Assembly: GCF_006517175.1 (NCBI RefSeq)
Contig: NZ_CP041186.1
Location: 3,251,074 to 3,315,073, forward strand
DNA length: 64,000 nucleotides
Direction of reading: 5' to 3'
Source of the DNA: Persicimonas caeni
GTDB taxonomy: Bacteria > Myxococcota_A > Bradymonadia > Bradymonadales > Bradymonadaceae
Below the pieces are notes generated by a model. The model did not search any database. It was not told the DNA's origin and worked only from the letters and a program-made list of their open reading frames with translations. This document shows positions 59,482-64,000 of this stretch, piece by piece. The translations under genes were made by a program, and so were the position numbers. Numbering within the stretch: position 1 is the first letter of the stretch; each line of letters opens with the position of its first letter.

Positions 59482-60960
59482 TTGCCCACAAACACGCGCG
59501 CAGCCATCATTCTCGCCATCGTGACCCTCGCCGTCGGCTGCTCCGACGACTCGTCCGGCGAACAGCCCTCGCCGGACGCCGCCGACGCCGCCGCCGACAC
59601 GGCGTCTGACACCACGCTCGATGCGTCCGCAGACGCCTCCGACACGGTGTCTGACACCACTTCCGACACGGTATCAGACACCATGTCGGACGCCTCGACG
59701 GCCACCTGCGCGCTCCCCGCTCCCTTCGATCACGACCCGGCCTACCCGATCGAGGTGTGGGTCTCGCCCGTTGGCGACAACACCAACGCCGGCACTCGAG
59801 AGGCGCCCTTTGCCACCCTCGAGCACGCCGCGTCGACCGCCGTGCAGGGCACGCGCATTCACCTGATGGCGGGCACGTACTCGGGCGGCATCTACCTGGA
59901 CAACCTGCAGGGCACGGCCGAAGCGCCCGTCGCCATCGTCGGCGAGGAGGGCGCGGTCATCGACGGCGGCAACACGGGGCTCCAAGTGAGCGACCCGAGC
60001 TATCTGACGATCGAGAACCTGACCATCCGCAACGTCGCCCAAAACGGGCTCAACATCGACGACGGCGGCAGCTTCGACACCCCGGCCCACCATGTCGTCG
60101 TGCGCAATGTCACCGTCGAGGGCGTCGGCGACGGCGGCAACCAGGACTGCATCAAGCTGTCCGGGGTCGACGACTTTTGGGTGCTCGACAACGACGTGTC
60201 GCAGTGCAGCGGCCAGGGCATCGACATGGTCGGCTGCCACGACGGCGTCATCCACGGCAACCACATCCACGACAAGCCCAGCTCGGGCATCCAGGCCAAG
60301 GGCGGCACGGCCGACATTCTCATCCACGGCAACCGCTTCGCCGACGTGACCGGCCGCGGCATCAACGCCGGCGGCAGCACCGGCCTCGCCTACTTCCGGC
60401 CGCAGGACGCCCCCTACGAGGGCGTGCGCATCCGCGTGGTCGCCAACGTCTTCGAGCGCGTCGGCGCCGCATCGGGCGCCCCGATGGCGTATGTGGGCTG
60501 CGACGCGTGCGTCTTCGCCCACAACACCGTCATCGAACCCAAGACCTGGGTCGCTCGCATCCTCCAGGAGTCGACCGACGAGCGCTTCGTGCCGTCGCGC
60601 GACGGGCTCTTCGTCAACAACATCGTCGTCTTCAACACGGCCGATTTGCGAAACGGCGTCTTCGTCAACGTCGGCGGCAACACCGCCCCGGAGACGTTCA
60701 CCTTCGCCAATAACCTGTGGTTCGCCCTCGACGACCCCAACTTCAGCGGCCCGAGCTTGAGCGGAGGCATCCCGGCCCCCCAGGACAGCATCGTGCAGCA
60801 AGAGCCCGGCTTCGCCGACCGCGCGGGCGGAGACTACCGTATTGGGACAGACAGCCCGGCCGTCGGCGCAGCGCGCACGCTGTCGGGCGAGGCTTTTCCG
60901 GATTACGACGGTCGCTGCTTTGACGATCCGGCGGCAGTGGGGGCGTTCGCGGCACAATAG
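59482..60960 (+). CDS. right-handed beta-helix lipoprotein
   Basis: 492 aa, TTG start with AGAGG upstream. Lipobox AVGC (Cys20). A low-complexity linker of Asp/Ala/Ser/Thr (about 22-72, DTVSDTTSDTVSDTMSD). From about residue 90 a parallel beta-helix appears: DUF1565-like opening (PIEVWVSPVGDNTNAGTREA, PFATLEHAA) and then PbH1-type coils (YLTIENLTIRNVAQNGLNI, HHVVVRNVTVEG, GVIHGNHIHDKPSSGIQAKG, ILIHGNRFADVTGRGI). Typical of surface polysaccharide-binding or pectate-lyase-like proteins. No lyase catalytic site can be assigned. Family function uncertain. Confidence 0.8.
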   Translation: MPTNTRAAIILAIVTLAVGCSDDSSGEQPSPDAADAAADTASDTTLDASADASDTVSDTTSDTVSDTMSDASTATCALPAPFDHDPAYPIEVWVSPVGDNTNAGTREAPFATLEHAASTAVQGTRIHLMAGTYSGGIYLDNLQGTAEAPVAIVGEEGAVIDGGNTGLQVSDPSYLTIENLTIRNVAQNGLNIDDGGSFDTPAHHVVVRNVTVEGVGDGGNQDCIKLSGVDDFWVLDNDVSQCSGQGIDMVGCHDGVIHGNHIHDKPSSGIQAKGGTADILIHGNRFADVTGRGINAGGSTGLAYFRPQDAPYEGVRIRVVANVFERVGAASGAPMAYVGCDACVFAHNTVIEPKTWVARILQESTDERFVPSRDGLFVNNIVVFNTADLRNGVFVNVGGNTAPETFTFANNLWFALDDPNFSGPSLSGGIPAPQDSIVQQEPGFADRAGGDYRIGTDSPAVGAARTLSGEAFPDYDGRCFDDPAAVGAFAAQ

Positions 60961-61033
60961 AGCTTTTGTGCCGCCGGGACATTTCCAGTCATACGTGAGG
61001 GTCGTTCTTTCGGGCGTGGGCGGTTGCCGGGAG

Positions 61034-61122
61034 CTATTTACGGCTACAAACTACAATTTGAGGGTCGTGGAATTGGCCGTCACGCAGAACCGAGCGACCC
61101 TTCAAATAGTGACGTATTAGTA
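61034..61122. repeat. second copy of the CAAACTACAATTTGAGGG repeat family
   Basis: CTATTTA..TACAAACTACAATTTGAGGGTCG (61034-61067), then GGAATTGGCCGTCACGCAGA and GCGACCCTTCAAATA. Both the arm and the internal segment match the 59210 element at most positions. The right arm is shorter or decayed. It lies just before the DUF1287 gene. Confidence 0.75.
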
Positions 61123-61155
61123 AATCGACCGCTCGCCTCAACACGGGAGCCACCC

Positions 61156-62799
61156 ATGAGTTACTCGTCGCACTACAGCTTGTCCCTCTTGCTGCTCGCA
61201 GCCATCGCACTGCTCGCCTGCGACGAAGTTCGCTCCGAGCCCACCCTTGGAGGCAGCGCTTCCAGCGCTGGTACCAAAGCCTCCGAACAGACTTCGCCGG
61301 CCAGCACCGACCTCGGAGGCAGCAATTCCCGCGCTGATAACAAACCGGCCCCCAAAGCGCCCCTACGCCCCGCCGAGGCCGACAAGGGCGTCTTCTCCGA
61401 GCTCGACCCGAAGGTACAGCTCGCCTTCCCAACCTGGCTGGCCAAGCGCGACGTCACCGTCGTCGATCCGCCCGGCGACGGCTCGCTGTTCGCCTACATC
61501 GACGGCACCCCCGTCGCCCTCGCCCACGCCCAGATGGGCGGAGCCAAGGCGATCGCCGGCTGGGCCAAAAACGACGTCGACCAAGACGGCATCCCCAACG
61601 CGCTCGACATCCTCATCGGCGCCAAGAAGACCGCGCTCAACGGAGCCAAATACCAGGGCGGCTACAAGGGCCTCGACTACCCCGGCGGCGACGTCCCGCG
61701 CACCGAAGGCGTCTGCACCGACATGGTCATCCGCGCGGTGCGTAATGCCGGCATCGACCTGCAAAAAGAGCTGCACGAGGACATCGAGGCGAGCCCAAAG
61801 TCCTACCCGATGGTCGAGAAGCCCGACCCGAATATCGACCAGCGCCGGGTCAAGACGATCTTGCCCTACTTCGAGCGTCATTGGCAGAAGCTGGGTACGG
61901 ATCCCAAGGCCGACGCACTCGCCAAAGACGGCGCGATGTGGGCGCCTGGCGACGTCGTCTTCATGAACACCATGCGCGACGAGCGCCCGGATCACGTCGG
62001 CATCATCAGCGACACGCTCGGCAAGTCGGGCCTGCCGCTGGTCATCAACAATTGGTCCGACGGGTATCACACCCAGGCGATGGATTTGCTGAAGTTTGTG
62101 CCGGTGACCCACCGGTTTCGAGTGCCGTCGCAGAAACTAGAGGCGCTCGGTGGGCTCGACGAGGCGCTGAAAGACTACAAGATCTCGCTGCCCCAAAAGC
62201 ACAAGCAGGTCATCCTGGTCCAAACGGGTTCGGCGTCGAGCTCACGCGGCACGCTGCGTCGATTTCGGCGTACGGAAGATGGCTGGCAGCAAGTCGGCGA
62301 GCTGGTAGACGTGCGCCTGGGCGCGGCGGGACTGGGCGAGGGACGCGGGTTGTACGACTTCGATGCCGGCGATCTCGAAGCCAAAAAGGAGGGCGACAAG
62401 CGCTCCCCGGCCGGCGTCTTCGGGCTGGGCACAGCCTTCGGCACGGTCGAAAAGCCTTACGAGGGCGACTGGCCCTGGCGCAGCGTCGACGCCCGCGACC
62501 GCTGGGTCGACGACCCGACTTCGCCCCACTACAACACCTGGCAGCGGGTGGGCGCGGACGGAAAGGAGGGAGACTGGAAGTCGGCCGAAAAACTCGCCAT
62601 GTACCGACTGGGGCTGGTCGTCGAGCACAACACCAAGGACGTCAAAAAGGGCGCAGGCAGCGCCATCTTCCTGCACACTTTTGCCGTCGGCGAGGGCGCC
62701 ACGCTCGGCTGCACGTCCACCAAGCAAGCCGCGCTGGTCGAGCTTCTGGGTTGGCTCGACCTGAAGGATGAGCCGATGTTGGTGCAGGTAGCTTTGTAG
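61156..62799 (+). CDS. DUF1287 / L,D-transpeptidase (YkuD-like) fusion lipoprotein
   Basis: 547 aa from the ATG at 61156 (GGAG upstream). Lipobox ALLAC (Cys22), then a Ser/Gly/Asn/Pro linker. Domain 1 (about 135-330) is DUF1287: YPGGDVPRTEGVCTDMVIRA, SYPMVEKPDPNIDQRRVKTI, PGDVVFMNT, HVGIISDT. Domain 2 (about 350-547) is an L,D-transpeptidase of YkuD type: KRSPAGVFGLGTAFG, MYRLGLVVEHNT, and the catalytic pair IFLH (His507) and GCTS (Cys519). The combination implies peptidoglycan remodelling in the periplasm. DUF1287 itself resembles amidase folds (Cys in GVCTD, His in DHVG), so the protein may both cut and cross-link or anchor. Confidence 0.85.
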   Translation: MSYSSHYSLSLLLLAAIALLACDEVRSEPTLGGSASSAGTKASEQTSPASTDLGGSNSRADNKPAPKAPLRPAEADKGVFSELDPKVQLAFPTWLAKRDVTVVDPPGDGSLFAYIDGTPVALAHAQMGGAKAIAGWAKNDVDQDGIPNALDILIGAKKTALNGAKYQGGYKGLDYPGGDVPRTEGVCTDMVIRAVRNAGIDLQKELHEDIEASPKSYPMVEKPDPNIDQRRVKTILPYFERHWQKLGTDPKADALAKDGAMWAPGDVVFMNTMRDERPDHVGIISDTLGKSGLPLVINNWSDGYHTQAMDLLKFVPVTHRFRVPSQKLEALGGLDEALKDYKISLPQKHKQVILVQTGSASSSRGTLRRFRRTEDGWQQVGELVDVRLGAAGLGEGRGLYDFDAGDLEAKKEGDKRSPAGVFGLGTAFGTVEKPYEGDWPWRSVDARDRWVDDPTSPHYNTWQRVGADGKEGDWKSAEKLAMYRLGLVVEHNTKDVKKGAGSAIFLHTFAVGEGATLGCTSTKQAALVELLGWLDLKDEPMLVQVAL

Positions 62800-62819
62800 A
62801 GGGGACCTTGCAGAATAGT

Positions 62820-62981
62820 CACCTCAACCCCTCCGCCCTCCGGGCACCTCCCCTAACGGCAAAAAGCGCCGTTGGGGAGGAAATGGTTGCTCCAACGAAC
62901 ACATGTGGTGGTGGGGCCGACCATTCGCCCCCCAAAGCGACGCGTGGGGGGCAGGCGCGAACGCGCCGGGGGGTTGAGGTG
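62820..62981. repeat. GC-rich foldback element, about 75-bp arms
   Basis: Ends CACCTCAACCCC (62820-62831) and GGGGTTGAGGTG (62970-62981) are exact inverted repeats. Inside each arm is a smaller hairpin: CCTCCCCTAACGGC / GCCGTTGGGGAGG on the left; CCCCCCA..TGGGGGG and GGCGCG / CGCGCC on the right. The arms also pair with each other imperfectly. Same architecture as the 1089-1242 element. Confidence 0.7.
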
Positions 62982-63005
62982 GCGCATCTGCAAGGCCAAC
63001 TCTAC

Positions 63006-63124
63006 AAGACGAGGGCAAGATGCCCCCGCTCCGAGAAGACGAGGGCAAGATGCCCCCGCACCGAGAAGACGACGGCAAGATGCCCCCGCACCGAGAAGAC
63101 GAGGGCAAGATGCCCCCGCACCGA
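63006..63124. repeat. four tandem 30-bp repeats
   Basis: Four copies of a 30-bp unit (AAGACGAGGGCAAGATGCCC then CCGCACCGAG) at 63006-63035, 63036-63065, 63066-63095 and 63096-63124. Copies differ at one or two positions. Each contains the palindrome GGGCAAGATGCCC of the family found at 46905. The last copy abuts the uvrB stop. Confidence 0.9.
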
Positions 63125-63126
63125 AG

Positions 63127-64000
63127 CTACGCCACGTTCACACCCAACAGCCGACTCTCCAGCTCACGCACCTTGTCGCGCAGGTCCGCCGCATCCTCGA
63201 AGCGCAAGTCGGCCGCCGCCGCCTTCATCTCCTCGCGCAACTCCTCGATCTTCGCCTCCATGCGCTCGGTGGAGTTGAGCGCCTCGACGTTGTCGAAGTC
63301 GAATTTGGTCGCCTCGTCGGCGGTCTTGGTGCCGGCGGCGACCTCGTCGGGCGCGCCGGGCACGTGCTGCTCGATGTCGGCGATCTTCTTTTTGATCGTC
63401 TGCGGCGTGATGCCGTGCTCTTCGTTGTGAGCCATCTGGATCTCGCGGCGGCGGTTGGTCTCGTCGACCGCCGCCTCGATGCTGTCGGTGACCTTGTCGG
63501 CGTACAAGATGACCTGGCCCTTGGAGTTACGCGCGGCGCGCCCGATCGTCTGGATGAGGCTGCGCGTGCTGCGCAAGAAGCCCTCCTTGTCGGCGTCCAA
63601 GATGGCCACCAGGCTCACCTCGGGGATGTCGAGGCCCTCGCGCAACAGGTTGATGCCCACGAGCACGTCGAACTCGCCTCGGCGCAGGTCGCGGATGATA
63701 TTCATGCGCTCGATGGTGTCGATGTCGCTGTGCAGGTAGCGCACTTTGACGCCCAATTCGCGCAAGTACTCGGTCAAGTCTTCCGACATGCGCTTGGTCA
63801 GCGTGGTGATGAGCACCCGCTCGTTGGCGTCGATGCGCTTGCGAACCTCGCCGTACACGTCGTCGACCTGCTCGAGGGCGGGGCGCATCTCGACCTGCGG
63901 GTCGATCAGACCGGTCGGGCGAATGATCTGCTCGGTGACCACGCCCTGGCATTTCTCCAGCTCGTAGTCGCCCGGGGTCGCCGACACGTAGATGATCTGG
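63127..64000 (-). CDS. uvrB: excinuclease ABC subunit B, C-terminal part
   Basis: The last 291 codons of a gene that continues beyond the right edge (reading begins [17 protein letters not shown]). Helicase C motifs: [56 protein letters not shown]. The UvrB YAD/VRR region follows, and a C-terminal UVR helix ([20 protein letters not shown]) that contacts UvrC. DNA damage-verification helicase of nucleotide excision repair. Stop at 63127, next to tandem palindromes that may end its transcript. Confidence 0.97.
   Translation of the reverse strand, partial: QIIYVSATPGDYELEKCQGVVTEQIIRPTGLIDPQVEMRPALEQVDDVYGEVRKRIDANERVLITTLTKRMSEDLTEYLRELGVKVRYLHSDIDTIERMNIIRDLRRGEFDVLVGINLLREGLDIPEVSLVAILDADKEGFLRSTRSLIQTIGRAARNSKGQVILYADKVTDSIEAAVDETNRRREIQMAHNEEHGITPQTIKKKIADIEQHVPGAPDEVAAGTKTADEATKFDFDNVEALNSTERMEAKIEELREEMKAAAADLRFEDAADLRDKVRELESRLLGVNVA

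Noticed and set aside
63006-63124. 30-bp tandem repeats considered as a CRISPR array
   Set aside because: No spacers; the unit is a palindromic intergenic repeat.
1-64000. tRNA, rRNA, prophage, plasmid and transposase genes
   Set aside because: Looked for T-loop/CCA-type patterns, rRNA-like stretches and transposase/integrase motifs on both strands; none recognised.

Overview
The window is a GC-rich bacterial chromosome segment of about 64 kb, with both outermost genes cut by its edges. Gene content suggests a deltaproteobacterium-like organism of the Bradymonadia/Myxococcota type. The signs are a very large share of secreted lipoproteins with Asp/Ser/Thr-rich linkers behind the lipobox Cys, a eukaryote-type Ser/Thr kinase, an LpoB-type penicillin-binding-protein activator, a MauG-like di-heme peroxidase and the GC-rich codon usage. 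The lineage is inferred from gene style only; no 16S rRNA gene is present.

Layout. 1-1 kb: start of an FAD-linked oxidase and an unknown gene. 1.3-9 kb (minus strand): six consecutive envelope genes (two OB-fold-like lipoproteins, a beta-barrel porin-like protein, a lamin-tail-domain lipoprotein, a lipoprotein with decayed PLD motifs, and an intact PLD phosphodiesterase with a lamin-tail domain). This looks like a surface nucleic-acid or phosphodiester processing system and is the best candidate for an undescribed system. 9.4-12.2 kb: lpoB, a COG3014-type lipoprotein and a small outer-membrane barrel. 12.5-12.8 kb: a 61-aa protein with a near-consensus promoter. 13-19.5 kb: an efflux operon (TetR regulator, lipoprotein adaptor, and an RND pump fused in frame to a complete TolC-like channel). 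20-26 kb: DUF4112 protein, barrel protein, deoxynucleoside kinase and a three-gene envelope operon. 26-31 kb: hybrid histidine kinase, then cheB-cheR, separated by a GGTCAC-rich repeat tract. 31-41 kb: MauG-like peroxidase, oligoribonuclease, Ser/Thr kinase, several lipoproteins and a neutral-ceramidase-like lipoprotein. 41-44 kb: DUF697 protein and a LytS/LytTR two-component pair. 44.8-46.8 kb: a beta-propeller lipoprotein flanked by 42-bp direct repeats.

47-54 kb is the replication-origin neighbourhood. dnaA, rpmH, rnpA, yidD, yidC, jag and mnmE all lie on the minus strand, in transcription order from dnaA. dnaA and rpmH are therefore co-directional rather than divergent. The 367 bp upstream of dnaA holds a dense cluster of GATC sites and is my best oriC candidate. 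54-64 kb: YqgE/AlgH protein, rhodanese, rimO, a methyltransferase with glutamate dehydrogenase, a beta-helix lipoprotein, a DUF1287-L,D-transpeptidase fusion, and the 3' part of uvrB.

Intergenic DNA is rich in palindromic and foldback repeats. At least three families recur: a 30-34 bp terminal-inverted-repeat element (CAAACTACAATTTGAGGG core), a GAGGGCAAGATGCCCTC family, and long GC-rich foldbacks with about 70-bp arms. Another foldback, carrying three identical 41-bp tandem units, lies inside the yidC-jag gap. No tRNA, rRNA, CRISPR array, transposase or prophage gene was recognised.
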